Origin: Anaerolineae bacterium | Lineage (GTDB): Bacteria; Chloroflexota; Anaerolineae; Anaerolineales; E44-bin32 | Length of the DNA stretch: 64,000 nt | Assembly: GCA_011174825.1 (NCBI GenBank) | Contig: DUEZ01000083.1 | Span: 1-64,000, forward strand | Direction: 5' to 3' | Shown: one piece after another, positions 17,884-26,615 of the stretch | Layout: each line of letters starts with the position of its first letter | Numbering within the stretch: position 1 is the stretch's first letter | Notes under the pieces: generated by a model | The model's database searches: none | Seen by the model: the letters and a program-made list of their open reading frames with translations, nothing else | Told to the model about the DNA's origin: nothing | Position numbers and translations under genes: made by a program

Positions 17884-20151
17884 ATGAGTACAAGTAAGGT
17901 AAAACATCTACCCGTTCTTTTGGTCGTCCTCGGACCACTGATCCTTTTTGGGCCCATGCTTCTGCGTGGTGAGGCCTTATTCTGGGGAACGCCTTTACTA
18001 CAATTTGTCCCTTGGCGAGAATCCGCATTTCAGACTCTGAGCCAAGGTTACCTGCCGCTTTGGAATCCGCAACTTGGGATGGGTGCTCCTTTACTTGCGA
18101 ATTACCAATCGGCGTTGCTCTACCCGCCGAATTATCTTCTCCTGATTACGGGAACAGCATGGGGGCATGGACTACTGGTAGCCCTGCATTTAATGTGGGC
18201 GGGTATTGGGATGGTAGCTCTAACCCGTCATCTTGGTTTGGGTTCCCTGGGGCAATCTGTATCCGCCTTAGCCTACGCTCTATCAGGGTACCTCGTGGCA
18301 AGAGGAGGATTCCTGAGCATCAATGCGGCAGCCGCTTGGTTGCCTTGGATCCTTTTGACGGTCGATCGGCTCGTAAAATCTTTGGAGATGGATGGGTGGA
18401 GTAGGGATACGGTCAAAGCCACATTGTGGTTTAGTGCAGCCCTCGCGCTCCAATGGCTTGCAGGTCACGCGCAAACTGCCTGGTACACCCTCGTTATCGC
18501 TTGCATATGGGCGTGTTGGAGGACAATGCGTTCGGGTGGTTGGAATGGGCTTAAGCGAATTGGCGTTCCTCTCATCGCGGCCGGTATGCTCGCTTTTATT
18601 GTGTCGGCGGTGCAATTACTCCCTACAGTGGAGTACCTGCTCAACTCCCACCGTGTATCGTATCTCGATCCTCAGTTCGCGATGACCTACTCGTTCTGGC
18701 CATGGCGTCTACTTGACCTGTTCTTGCCGGGTCTTTTCGGCAACCCAGCGCTAGGGAATTATTGGGGGTACGGGAACTACTGGGAAGACGCGATTTATGT
18801 TGGAATGCTGCCTCTTATCTTAGCCCTGATCGCCATTTGGAGAGGGTTTCGATGGAAGGAGCAGACATCTCTTGTCCGGTTTCTTCTTGGTTTAGCTTTT
18901 GTAGCTTTTATCTTCGCTCTCGGGAAGCACACCCCTCTCTTCCCACTGCTCTTTCGTTATGTTCCGACCTTTAACCTGTTTCAGGCGCCAACCCGTTGGA
19001 ATCTGATCCTGATTTTTGTATTGGCTTTGTTGGCAGGAATAGGTGCTGAGAATTTGCGTGCCCCAACGGGTCGAGCACTTTATTGGACGCGGTTGGGCAC
19101 CGTGGGAGCGGCGGTCGTGGGTTTCGCAGCTTGGATAGGATCGCAACTCATCGAGGGTGTGGAACCGAGCTTCATCCGCGCCTTTACTGTTTCGGGATTC
19201 TGGTTGTTCGTGGCTGGTTTCATCATTCTTAAGGTGCCAGAGAGCCTCTCATGGAGATGGGTAGCCATCGTGGGGTTGGTTGTCTTAGCTGATCTTGTTT
19301 ACGCTGGGTTTGGATTGAATCCCAGCGTTCCGTTAAGCGTATTTCGTGGAGACAGTGCACTTCGGAATATCGTCGTAGATGAGCACCGAGTCTATATACC
19401 ATCCGATGTGGAATACGAGCTGAAGTTTAAACAGACTCACCGCTTCGATACTTTTAACCTGGACATGGATTGGCGGACTGTACGTGATATCGGTTTACCG
19501 AATACGCCGATCTTGAATGGCATCAACTCAGCTAACAATTTCGACCCTTTATTGCCGAATCGCTTTGTCGTATGGATTGAGATGATCGAAGAATTACCAA
19601 GTGACCAGCGCTTGAATCTCCTCGCCCTGATGGATGTGGGATGGCTGGCGGTGTTGGATACGGGATCAGATTTGGGCGTGAGATACGAAGCCGTGCCCGA
19701 TGCTGAGAGAATAAGGCTGGTTCCAGAAGCTGTTGTTGTAGGTTCAGCTGCTGAAGCTCTGTCCAGCGTGTCCGAGCCGGATTTTGATCCCATGAGAATC
19801 GTCGTGCTCGAAGATGACGCTGTGCCGTCCCTTCCAACCGGTGGAGGTGGTGAAGTTGTCCACATTGAAACCTCAGATCCGGGTCTGGTACCCCTTCGTG
19901 TCGAAACAATCCGAGGGTCATGGCTGCTTCTCTCTGATACCTGGTATCCAGGTTGGAGTGCTGAGTTGGATGGTGCAAAAACAAGGCTTTACAAAGCCGA
20001 TTATCTCTTTCGAGCGGTTTGGGTTCCCCCAGGTAAGCATAGCGTTGAATTTCGCTATCGCTCTCCGCTCTTCTTTTTCGGAGCGGTGTTGAGTGTGTTG
20101 GGATGGTTGGCTATGGCAGGGATCGGGTGGCGATGGCGAAAGAAAGAATAA
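17884..20151 (+). CDS. YfhO-like multi-pass membrane protein (copy B')
   Basis: About 755 residues with many membrane helices and a C-terminal soluble domain. It is a paralogue of the gene at 14057-16207. It has the same N-terminal loop motifs (LPLWNPQLGMGAPLLAN, YPPNYLL), an ALGKHTPLFPLLFRYVP segment matching ALGDQTPLFSVFTAIVP, and the same C-terminal SDTWYPGWSAELDG ending with a last helix. A GTG three bases before the ATG is an alternative start. No good ribosome site is seen. Its 3' end overlaps the next gene by about 19 nt. Role as for copy B. Confidence 0.75.
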   Translation: MSTSKVKHLPVLLVVLGPLILFGPMLLRGEALFWGTPLLQFVPWRESAFQTLSQGYLPLWNPQLGMGAPLLANYQSALLYPPNYLLLITGTAWGHGLLVALHLMWAGIGMVALTRHLGLGSLGQSVSALAYALSGYLVARGGFLSINAAAAWLPWILLTVDRLVKSLEMDGWSRDTVKATLWFSAALALQWLAGHAQTAWYTLVIACIWACWRTMRSGGWNGLKRIGVPLIAAGMLAFIVSAVQLLPTVEYLLNSHRVSYLDPQFAMTYSFWPWRLLDLFLPGLFGNPALGNYWGYGNYWEDAIYVGMLPLILALIAIWRGFRWKEQTSLVRFLLGLAFVAFIFALGKHTPLFPLLFRYVPTFNLFQAPTRWNLILIFVLALLAGIGAENLRAPTGRALYWTRLGTVGAAVVGFAAWIGSQLIEGVEPSFIRAFTVSGFWLFVAGFIILKVPESLSWRWVAIVGLVVLADLVYAGFGLNPSVPLSVFRGDSALRNIVVDEHRVYIPSDVEYELKFKQTHRFDTFNLDMDWRTVRDIGLPNTPILNGINSANNFDPLLPNRFVVWIEMIEELPSDQRLNLLALMDVGWLAVLDTGSDLGVRYEAVPDAERIRLVPEAVVVGSAAEALSSVSEPDFDPMRIVVLEDDAVPSLPTGGGGEVVHIETSDPGLVPLRVETIRGSWLLLSDTWYPGWSAELDGAKTRLYKADYLFRAVWVPPGKHSVEFRYRSPLFFFGAVLSVLGWLAMAGIGWRWRKKE

Positions 20152-21233
20152 GGGCAAGCTGGCCGGCGCTTGTTACGCTGGTCGTCTCATGTGCCTATGT
20201 GCTTTGGCGGTTATCAGCTTCAGGCTGGGATCCCGTGGCTCTGGCTGAGTTGGGATCGCGTTATGCAGAAGGTGATCCGTCGGGCACCGAGGGGTATGAT
20301 GGGCAATTCACCTATTACCTCGCTGTAGACCCCAATCCGAGCGCGGTAGTGAAACGGCTCGATGTCCCTGCTTACCGCTATCAACGAATTCTCTATCCAA
20401 TCCTTGCAAGGGTGATAGCACTGGGTGATCGATCGATCATTCCATGGGCACTCCTGGCCATTAATCTGGTGGCTCACGTAATGGGTACTTGGGCGGTGAT
20501 GCAGTTTCTGGTCGATCATGATCTATGGCGAGGGTATGCGCTCATCTATGGTCTTTGGGTCGGATTGGTTGTGGGGGTCGGTCTTGATCTTAGTGGTCCC
20601 ATGGCTTATGCCCTCGTCGTAACAGGATGGCTTCTCTACCATCGTGGGCGTTATCTTCCTGGCGCCTCCTTGATAGGGTTAGCACTATTCACCAAGGAAA
20701 CAAGTTTATTATTCTGGTTTCCACTTTTGCTATCAAACGTATTGAATCAACGGAAGTGGCGCGCGATGTCTTGGCTTTGGGTGGGGGGGATCCTATTCGC
20801 TGGTTGGCAGTTTTGGTTGTGGAAGGAATTTGGTTCTCCAGGTTTGGGCAGTGGGGGAACGATGGCAACTCCTTTTGAGTGGATACCTTTTATGGGTTTA
20901 TGGAGAATCGGTCCAATCAGCATGGCGACGTTAGGTCTTTACATCTTGATGTTTGGTCCAACGATTGTTTTACCTTCAGTATGGGGGGTGTTCCGCAGTA
21001 TTGGGGCGCTTCGTCGAGGTGAGAAGCATGCTGAGACTTGGGCATTATTGATCAACAGCCTTTTCATCGTTTTCATGCCTTTTTCAACCTTCAGAGAACC
21101 ATTGAGTATCTTGCGAGTTGCAGCAGGTTTGGTCGTAGCGGTGATTTTATATGCTGCCAAGCGAGGTGATAAGCGGATATTAAATTATGGGATGTTCTGG
21201 GTACCTCTATTGGTAGTCCTTCTCAAAGGATGA
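20133..21233 (+). CDS. Multi-pass membrane protein related to surface-glycopolymer formation proteins
   Basis: About 366 residues and 8-9 membrane helices. The first loop contains GTEGYDGQFTYYLAVDP followed by PAYRYQRILYPILARV. That pair of motifs marks a family annotated elsewhere as cell-surface glycopolymer formation proteins with GT-C-like topology. I chose the ATG at 20133, which is inside the end of the previous gene. An earlier in-frame ATG at 20103 would add ten residues without family similarity. It is the last gene of the five-gene membrane-protein cluster; the following 316 bases hold no gene. Confidence 0.65.
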   Translation: MAKERIRASWPALVTLVVSCAYVLWRLSASGWDPVALAELGSRYAEGDPSGTEGYDGQFTYYLAVDPNPSAVVKRLDVPAYRYQRILYPILARVIALGDRSIIPWALLAINLVAHVMGTWAVMQFLVDHDLWRGYALIYGLWVGLVVGVGLDLSGPMAYALVVTGWLLYHRGRYLPGASLIGLALFTKETSLLFWFPLLLSNVLNQRKWRAMSWLWVGGILFAGWQFWLWKEFGSPGLGSGGTMATPFEWIPFMGLWRIGPISMATLGLYILMFGPTIVLPSVWGVFRSIGALRRGEKHAETWALLINSLFIVFMPFSTFREPLSILRVAAGLVVAVILYAAKRGDKRILNYGMFWVPLLVVLLKG

Positions 21234-21357
21234 TCTACCTTACAGGCATGTAGGTCTCCGCGCGACTTCCCTTGAATTGGTATAAATCTGGGATGGATAG
21301 AAAACTTTTTGTGTGGTGATCAGATCCGTCTCAAATAGATCTCAGTTGGTCCTTAAG

Positions 21358-21511
21358 ATGGAACGATTGCGAGCTGAGGCGCTGGTGTTAATTCTATCCG
21401 CTGCTCATCCAGCATCCTCATCATACAATTTCATTGACAAATCACGTTGTATCCCCAGTCTGCTTCAGTGAGATGTTGGCCAGCCGACACCTTGCAGCGC
21501 CCTTGTTGAAA
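21358..21511 (-). other. Degenerate attC-like site after the methyltransferase cassette
   Basis: On the minus strand the candidate R'' is TTTCAAC (21511-21505), followed by an arm with GGGCGCTGCAAGG. The left arm, GCGAGCTGAGGCGCT on the plus strand from 21369, nearly matches the corresponding arm of the site at 22160 (GCGAGCTGAGGCGCC). The R' core is poor. It would be the terminal, decayed site of the array. Apart from this I see nothing in the gene-free stretch 21234-21549. Confidence 0.35.
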
Positions 21512-21549
21512 CTCGTGTAAGAGGTCCTACCCCTTCGCAACGGAGGATT

Positions 21550-22107
21550 CTACTGCTTGTGAATTCGAGGGAAGAAGCGCGGCACCTGCTCCATATATTC
21601 CTGGTAGTCGGGTGAGCGTTGCAGCAGGTCGACCTCCTCGCATCTGGCCTGAATGATAAGCCAGAGAATGCCTAGGGCAGAAGCAACAACCACCATCGAA
21701 GTGGGCTTCAGGAGGATAACTGCTGTGAATCCAAGTATTGCGCCCGAATAAATCGGATGGCGTATACGACTATAGATACTTTGGCGAACGACCGCATCGC
21801 GAAGCGAGGGTATGGCAGCAGGAATACCAAGGCTCAACAGCCCCCAGATCACAAGTACGGAGGATAGCAGGCCAAGGAGCCGTCCTAGGAGGTCAGTGAC
21901 CAGCCCTGGGGGAAATACAAAGGGCGAAGATGAGGTAATAGCTATGGATAGACCGAGAACCCAGAGAGGAATACCCAAGATAACGCGCAGCACAAACGAT
22001 GCAATTCTCCCACCTCGTTCTCCCAAGATACGAGTGTATTTCGTCGTGAAAGCACTGGCCAAATTTAGAGCAAAGCCAATCAGCAACGGGACGATGAAGA
22101 GAATCAT
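21550..22107 (-). CDS. Isoprenylcysteine carboxyl methyltransferase-like membrane protein
   Basis: A 185-residue protein with four to five membrane helices. The C-terminal half has the ICMT/PEMT-type signature: YSRIRHPIYSGAIL, then a helix pair, then ARCEEVDLLQRSPDYQEYMEQVPRF. The Glu-rich segment and RHP motif form the S-adenosylmethionine site in this superfamily. Substrates of the bacterial members are mostly unknown; small lipophilic thiols or amines are possible. It is the leftmost gene of the cassette array and has a degenerate attC on its 3' side. ICMT-like genes are frequent cassette cargo. Confidence 0.75.
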   Translation of the reverse strand: MILFIVPLLIGFALNLASAFTTKYTRILGERGGRIASFVLRVILGIPLWVLGLSIAITSSSPFVFPPGLVTDLLGRLLGLLSSVLVIWGLLSLGIPAAIPSLRDAVVRQSIYSRIRHPIYSGAILGFTAVILLKPTSMVVVASALGILWLIIQARCEEVDLLQRSPDYQEYMEQVPRFFPRIHKQ

Positions 22108-22159
22108 AGGCTCTCACCTTCGAAAGCGTGGAATTTGCATGGTTGGAGCAGCAATGACT

Positions 22160-22294
22160 GGCTAATGGCTGCGAGCTGAGGCGCCTGGATTAGCACCATA
22201 CGGCTTTGTTCTAAGCGGCCCCACATTTTTATGCCTCGCGCGGGCTCCGCTCTCGAAGATCCCGCGTTCTTTACGGGGCAGCGAGACGTTAGAC
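22160..22294 (-). other. attC-like site after the PH-like cassette
   Basis: R'' on the minus strand is GTCTAAC (22294-22288), which fits RYYYAAC. R' is ATTAGCC (22166-22160), a poor match to GTTRRRY. The R'' arm shares 26 identical bases (22247-22272) with the site at 25632-25747 (25700-25725), while the R' arm resembles the degenerate site at 21358. It may be a hybrid of two attC sites. The stop codon TAA of the PH-like gene lies within R''. Confidence 0.55.
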
Positions 22295-22801
22295 GGCACC
22301 TCGCGCTGATACTGCGTTTTGTAGAAGCTGAATTACATCATCCGGTCGGCGTGTCGAGAATGAGATATCCTGCACAATTCCTACTTTTCTATTAAACGCG
22401 ATCACAACTCTGGGATGCTCTAGGAAATTGAAGGAAGCACGGTATCTCTTTCGAATAAACATGAAGTGTATCCCCGCTCCTCCATACCTCATCAAAATAG
22501 GCAGATCATCAAGGCGACATTCTCTGATATTGTCCAATGGTATTGTCCATGTGAAGATACCAAACTTGAGCTTTAAAGATTCCGGGGTGAGACGGATAAT
22601 GAGTGTTCTGTAATTCACTGAGTAGAAAAAGAAAAAAACGAAAAAAAAGAAGAAAGCAGCATTGAGAATGTCTAGACTGCCTGTACCCATACGCCAGATT
22701 AGCAACATGAAGAAGAGAATTGTGAAGCTCAAGAAAAGCGCTTCCGTCCAATCGGAAGATACTCTCTCCTCGTAAATTGGGTTGTCTATTATGACCATCA
22801 T
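22289..22801 (-). CDS. Small membrane protein with PH-like (bacterial PH) domain
   Basis: A 170-residue protein with two adjacent membrane helices (about residues 20-75), the second very Phe-rich. A beta-rich domain follows with the pattern TLIIRLTPESLKLKFGIFTWTIPLDNIRECR, typical of bacterial PH-like domains. I chose the ATG at 22801 because AAAAGGT lies just upstream; a TTG at 22831 is less likely. The gene is AT-rich compared with the flanking chromosome. It is a cassette gene: its stop codon TAA lies in the R'' box of the following attC, and the next attC begins 50 bases before its start. Function unknown. Confidence 0.65.
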   Translation of the reverse strand: MMVIIDNPIYEERVSSDWTEALFLSFTILFFMLLIWRMGTGSLDILNAAFFFFFVFFFFYSVNYRTLIIRLTPESLKLKFGIFTWTIPLDNIRECRLDDLPILMRYGGAGIHFMFIRKRYRASFNFLEHPRVVIAFNRKVGIVQDISFSTRRPDDVIQLLQNAVSARGAV

Positions 22802-22850
22802 TTTACCTTTTAAGCGAACCGCATCGGTCAAGACATTTTTCGATAGTACC

Positions 22851-22978
22851 GCCTAACGGTTTGCTTCACCCGCGCGGCGGGGCTCGTGAAAGAGCTTCTG
22901 CCTCAAAAACAACTACAATCGCGTATGGCCGCCGATCTCGAGCGGCGATAGCCGCGTCGGGTGCAAGCCGTGTTGGGC
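22851..22978 (-). other. attC site after the hydrolase cassette
   Basis: On the minus strand R'' is GCCCAAC (22978-22972) and R' is GTTAGGC (22857-22851); both fit consensus exactly. The arms CGGCTTGCACCCGACGCGG and CCGCGCGGGTGAAGCAAACC pair along about 17 bases with short bulges, including an unpaired A, as expected for extrahelical bases. At 128 bp it is in the long attC range. This is the most convincing site of the array. Confidence 0.82.
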
Positions 22979-23023
22979 GTCGCTACAGTGCTGTATTGTG
23001 ACCACAAAGCGGAATTCAGCACT

Positions 23024-24940
23024 TCATGGTAGCTTTCTCTCCATCACTGGTAGCTGGAGGTACGAGGCCTGCGCAGAGTTCCTCTGGAAGTTCAGTTCCG
23101 GTATCCCCTCCAGCGGGTAGCGGGTCTTCAACGCCGCATCGTGCCCAGCAATAGCTAGGCGGATGCGATGCCCCATAAATATCAGCACCGAGATCGGAAG
23201 GAGCGTGATGCTTATCTCGGCCACCTCACCCGGCGTGAGCGGCTGGACATCCACCTTCCGCAGGGAGTGATACACGCCCAGCGGGATATACGGAGCTGTT
23301 CTCGGATCCCCGACTTTCCGGTGGATGGCCCGTAGAAGCCCTTCCGTCAGGTAGGTCACACGGCCGTCGGGCGCCACATCCTCGAGGAAGACATGAAAGG
23401 CGCCATCGGAGTGTGTTGAGATGACTTGCAGGGATACGGTGGGACTTCCGGTGATCTCGAGATCCGCTTCGAGGGGCGCCGAGGTGTAATGCAATAACTT
23501 TTCATCTTCCGCACGGCGATCACCATACTTCACGGGACGTCCCAACTGTCCCATCCAGCGATTCTCCTCGCCAGAGGATGCCGTGAAATCGACGGTGTAC
23601 GCATCATACACATCTGGGGAAACGGGCCTGGTGTGGATGAGTGACCGGCTCTCGCCAAAATACAATGTCTGTATCTGGATGTCTTTCGGTGGCCAGACAT
23701 CGGTTTCCTTCCAGACATTGGCCCCGTAGGTGAAATAGGTGACTCGCCGTTGCTCCCTGATCTCTGGGTCATCCTTTAGATGACGGGCAAAATAATCGAG
23801 CATTTCTGCGTCGGGATTCTTAAAACCCGGCTCATGCGGAGTCTGGTCGGGCTGCGTTCCGTAGAGGTCGACGAACTGACCTAAACGGTGCCCAGTCGGC
23901 GCTATGACGATCCTCTGTGGAGTATCAAAAGTAAGAAACTTTTCCAATACCCCTTCGGCTGTCCCGGCATCGATCCATCCCACGCGATTGTAGCTGTTGA
24001 CCTGGGCTTTCTCGATGCGCTCCTTGTAGCTGTAGAGCGCAATATCCTCCCAGGTTGCCACCCCATCGGCGACGGGGAATGTTGTGTCGAGATATCTATT
24101 TTCCAAATCGCCGTAGAGTTTTTCAACATCTGGATTGGAGCGGTGATCCTGGATGGCCTGGTGAAAGATCTCCAAATCCGCTCCCCTGGGACGTTTCAAA
24201 CCCTTGATCCAGACTCGCAACAACATTTTCTCCGGGAAGGAAAGAGGGTGTCCCCTCATGAGTTCGCCCAATACGAGGATGTCATCCATGTCACCGGCCT
24301 GTATCAACTTCGCCCAGTCATGGAGGAAAGCACCGGAGCCGAGTCCACCAGGATTGACAACACTCCTGAAGGCGTCGAAGTCGGGTTTCATGGAGTAGAC
24401 GGCTTTCAACTCGGGACGCAAGGCTGCACAGCTCATTTCGGCCGTAGTTCCGGAATAGGAACCGCCATAAACACCCATTTTCTGATTGGACCAGGGCTGT
24501 CTCGAAACCCAGTCAATCGTCAATACCATGGCATCTATTTCGATGGAGGAATAATCAGAATAACGCGGTCCGCTGGATTGACAGGAGCCTGGGGATTGGA
24601 CGAAGACGAAGGCAAAGCCCCTATCCAATATTTCCAGGGTGGTCCTAAGGCCGTCATCCTTGTAGCCGTAGAAACTAGCCACTTTTGCAAGCCAGCCGTC
24701 CTCGACCTCCTCGATATAGCGCTCCATTCTCAGGAGCGTGGGGATCTTCTCTCCGGCTTTCAGCTTGGCGGGCAGCCACACGCTGATCCACACCTTTGTT
24801 TTTTCATCCAGACTCAGGTAACGATTATGATTAACCGCATAGCCAGCCAGGGTTTTCTTCCTGGTGTAATCGGGGGAAAGTAAAAGGCCCATCAAAAGCA
24901 GCACGATGGTTAAGCCGGCTAGGCCAGCAATGATTGGCAT
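23024..24940 (-). CDS. CocE/NonD family (X-Pro dipeptidyl-peptidase-like) hydrolase
   Basis: A 638-residue serine hydrolase of the CocE/NonD type. An N-terminal membrane anchor or signal (residues 3-22) comes first, then an alpha/beta-hydrolase domain with the nucleophile motif GGSYSG (near residue 158). A C-terminal jelly-roll PepX_C domain follows, with GEVAEISITLLPI and the final FQRNSAQASYLQLPV segment. It probably cleaves amide or ester bonds outside the cytoplasm; the substrate cannot be told from sequence. The ATG at 24940 has AGAGGT upstream. At about 2.2 kb the cassette is unusually large. A 331-codon open frame on the opposite strand is a shadow of this gene. Confidence 0.83.
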   Translation of the reverse strand: MPIIAGLAGLTIVLLLMGLLLSPDYTRKKTLAGYAVNHNRYLSLDEKTKVWISVWLPAKLKAGEKIPTLLRMERYIEEVEDGWLAKVASFYGYKDDGLRTTLEILDRGFAFVFVQSPGSCQSSGPRYSDYSSIEIDAMVLTIDWVSRQPWSNQKMGVYGGSYSGTTAEMSCAALRPELKAVYSMKPDFDAFRSVVNPGGLGSGAFLHDWAKLIQAGDMDDILVLGELMRGHPLSFPEKMLLRVWIKGLKRPRGADLEIFHQAIQDHRSNPDVEKLYGDLENRYLDTTFPVADGVATWEDIALYSYKERIEKAQVNSYNRVGWIDAGTAEGVLEKFLTFDTPQRIVIAPTGHRLGQFVDLYGTQPDQTPHEPGFKNPDAEMLDYFARHLKDDPEIREQRRVTYFTYGANVWKETDVWPPKDIQIQTLYFGESRSLIHTRPVSPDVYDAYTVDFTASSGEENRWMGQLGRPVKYGDRRAEDEKLLHYTSAPLEADLEITGSPTVSLQVISTHSDGAFHVFLEDVAPDGRVTYLTEGLLRAIHRKVGDPRTAPYIPLGVYHSLRKVDVQPLTPGEVAEISITLLPISVLIFMGHRIRLAIAGHDAALKTRYPLEGIPELNFQRNSAQASYLQLPVMERKLP

Positions 24941-25017
24941 TTTTTACCTCTTTCTGCTCGGAAAGGAACGAACATGTGGGTACAGCCGCCGCCCCGTTCG
25001 GTGGCGCGGAACGCGCC

Positions 25018-25118
25018 GCCTAACAGCCTCGAGCTAAGCGGCCTGGCCAGCCCAAGGCTAGTATCGCACCGAACTCAACATCTCGGCTGGCCAGGCCTTC
25101 TCATGGAAGTGGTTAGGC
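25018..25118 (-). other. attC site after the DinB cassette
   Basis: The outer cores GCCTAAC (25018-25024) and GTTAGGC (25112-25118) are perfect inverted copies matching RYYYAAC and GTTRRRY. The inner arms GGCCTGGCCAGCC (25040-25052) and GGCTGGCCAGGCC (25085-25097) are a 13-bp perfect inverted repeat. Total length 101 bp, within the attC norm. Confidence 0.8.
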
Positions 25119-25151
25119 CTATCAGATTCCTTCACTACAATCCATTTTAAT

Positions 25152-25604
25152 CTAGCGTGACTTCAACAAGTGCCCGGTGATTTGCATATGACCAAGATGC
25201 AGGGCGGTATGTTCCAGGACATGGGCAATCGACCAAGCTACTGTGTATTCCCGACCATCTCTAGGTGATATTCTGAGTTCGGCAAGATGGTCAGTTGCCA
25301 AGCGGCTGAATGCCTCTCGCGTATAGCTAAGCGCAGCATCCAATAAGCCCAATAGGACATCTTCACTCACGCCATTAGTCGAAAATTCCTTATCCCTATT
25401 CCGACCGGATGCTTCCTCCATAACAACATCGCCAATCCAATATCGTTCAGCCCCTGCGATATGAGTTGCAAGGACGGCAACAGAGTTCATTTCATCGTTG
25501 GGGCACCAATCCAATTCCTCTTGAGTCAGCCCCGAAATCTGCGATTGGCAACCCTCATGCAAAGCTTCAAGGACCTCAAAATAAGCTTCGAAAACTGGAT
25601 CCAT
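25152..25604 (-). CDS. DinB family protein
   Basis: A 150-residue four-helix-bundle protein of the DinB/DUF664 type. The putative metal-binding histidines are visible: one in LATHIAGAERYWIG (near residue 50) and a pair in HVLEHTALHLGH (near residues 127-138). Family members bind divalent metal and often act as thiol transferases, but most are uncharacterised. AAGGAGC precedes the ATG. It is a complete cassette: the previous attC core ends 28 bases before the start, and its own attC begins 34 bases after the stop. Confidence 0.82.
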   Translation of the reverse strand: MDPVFEAYFEVLEALHEGCQSQISGLTQEELDWCPNDEMNSVAVLATHIAGAERYWIGDVVMEEASGRNRDKEFSTNGVSEDVLLGLLDAALSYTREAFSRLATDHLAELRISPRDGREYTVAWSIAHVLEHTALHLGHMQITGHLLKSR

Positions 25605-25631
25605 CTTGCTCCTTGTAAATGCTGACGATCG

Positions 25632-25747
25632 GCCTAACGGTATCGGGTTGAGCTGCCTGGCTAGGACACTTTCACATTATCGCGCCGAGCTGGCCGGGTC
25701 CGCTCTCGAAGATCCCGCGTTCTTTGCGAGGCAGCGAGTGGTTAACC
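25632..25747 (-). other. attC site after the unknown membrane-protein cassette
   Basis: R' is GTTAGGC on the minus strand (25638-25632, perfect) and R'' is GGTTAAC (25747-25741, one mismatch). The arms GCTGCCT and AGGCAGC pair perfectly, and CCTGGCTAG pairs loosely with CTGGCCGGG. The R'' arm shares 26 identical bases with the attC at 22160-22294. Confidence 0.65.
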
Positions 25748-25791
25748 CGCCTCAAGCTTGACTGAAACATCCCTGGCCCACAATGATGCTC

Positions 25792-26532
25792 CTAATTGTC
25801 TCTAGTTGCGCGTTGATTGCTCGATTGCGATCGACTAGGCGATTCGCTCTTGCGGAAACGAATAATCTGGATAAACCTGTAGCCTCCGAATATGGCCAGG
25901 CAATATACCAGGACATCGATAACCATGGATGGACCGCGGAGGTCGTCTTCCAGTCCTAGCATCCCCGGCACCGAGATCGTAGGGGAATCTACGACGTACT
26001 GCAGAGGGAATCCCGCACCCAGCACCGGACCGTAGCAGAGATGATTCGGCGGTTCACCGCAGAGGTTTCCATAGACGCCGATCGCCGGCCCTGTTCGTTG
26101 GTAGATGAAGGCAGATACTCCTGCCAATGCAAATCCCATCAGCAGGATTTTGAAACCAGCGCTTGATCGGAATCGAACTGCTAGCGAGATGATTATGGCG
26201 AATTGTAGAATTATGACAGGCGGCCCGAGGTACATACCGAGGGTCGAGATCGTGAGCAACTGGATCATGAGCGCTAGGAAGACTAGATAACCTGCTCGGT
26301 CGCCGAGTCCTCGCTGGCCTCTGGCAGCCAACAAAGTCAGACTACCGACCATGAACATCGGGACCACGATGGTCAGTACGCCCTCCCCATCTTGATACCG
26401 GAGGTACTCGGTAGCCGCCAGTAATCCTCCCAGTATGCTGAGTGATCCGAATACCAGCAGGCCGGTGGCACCCGCAATAGATGCAATCCGAGGAACCAAG
26501 CGTTGTGCACTCAAGGGGGAATGATTGATCAC
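25792..26532 (-). CDS. Unknown membrane protein on a gene cassette
   Basis: A 246-residue protein with five or six membrane helices: about residues 15-40, 53-70, 84-100, 102-120, 128-145 and 205-222. One loop between helices (about 150-200) has two cysteines (NLCGEPPNHLCYGP) that could form a disulfide outside the cytoplasm. The C-terminal tail is short, basic and Ser-rich. I do not recognise a family. It occupies one cassette between the attC sites at 25632-25747 and 26616-26693. A good Shine-Dalgarno is not evident, so the exact start is uncertain. Confidence 0.6.
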   Translation of the reverse strand: MINHSPLSAQRLVPRIASIAGATGLLVFGSLSILGGLLAATEYLRYQDGEGVLTIVVPMFMVGSLTLLAARGQRGLGDRAGYLVFLALMIQLLTISTLGMYLGPPVIILQFAIIISLAVRFRSSAGFKILLMGFALAGVSAFIYQRTGPAIGVYGNLCGEPPNHLCYGPVLGAGFPLQYVVDSPTISVPGMLGLEDDLRGPSMVIDVLVYCLAIFGGYRFIQIIRFRKSESPSRSQSSNQRATRDN

Positions 26533-26615
26533 TGTCAGCTATGTTCCATCCTGGCTGCCGAATATGGTGCTACCCAGAGGTTTCGCATTCATGCCAAACC
26601 AATTGCCGCGAGGCG

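Noticed and set aside
23888-24883. 331-codon open frame on the plus strand
   Set aside because: It is wholly antisense to the CocE/NonD hydrolase, which has complete catalytic motifs. The plus-strand translation shows no domain and no ribosome site.
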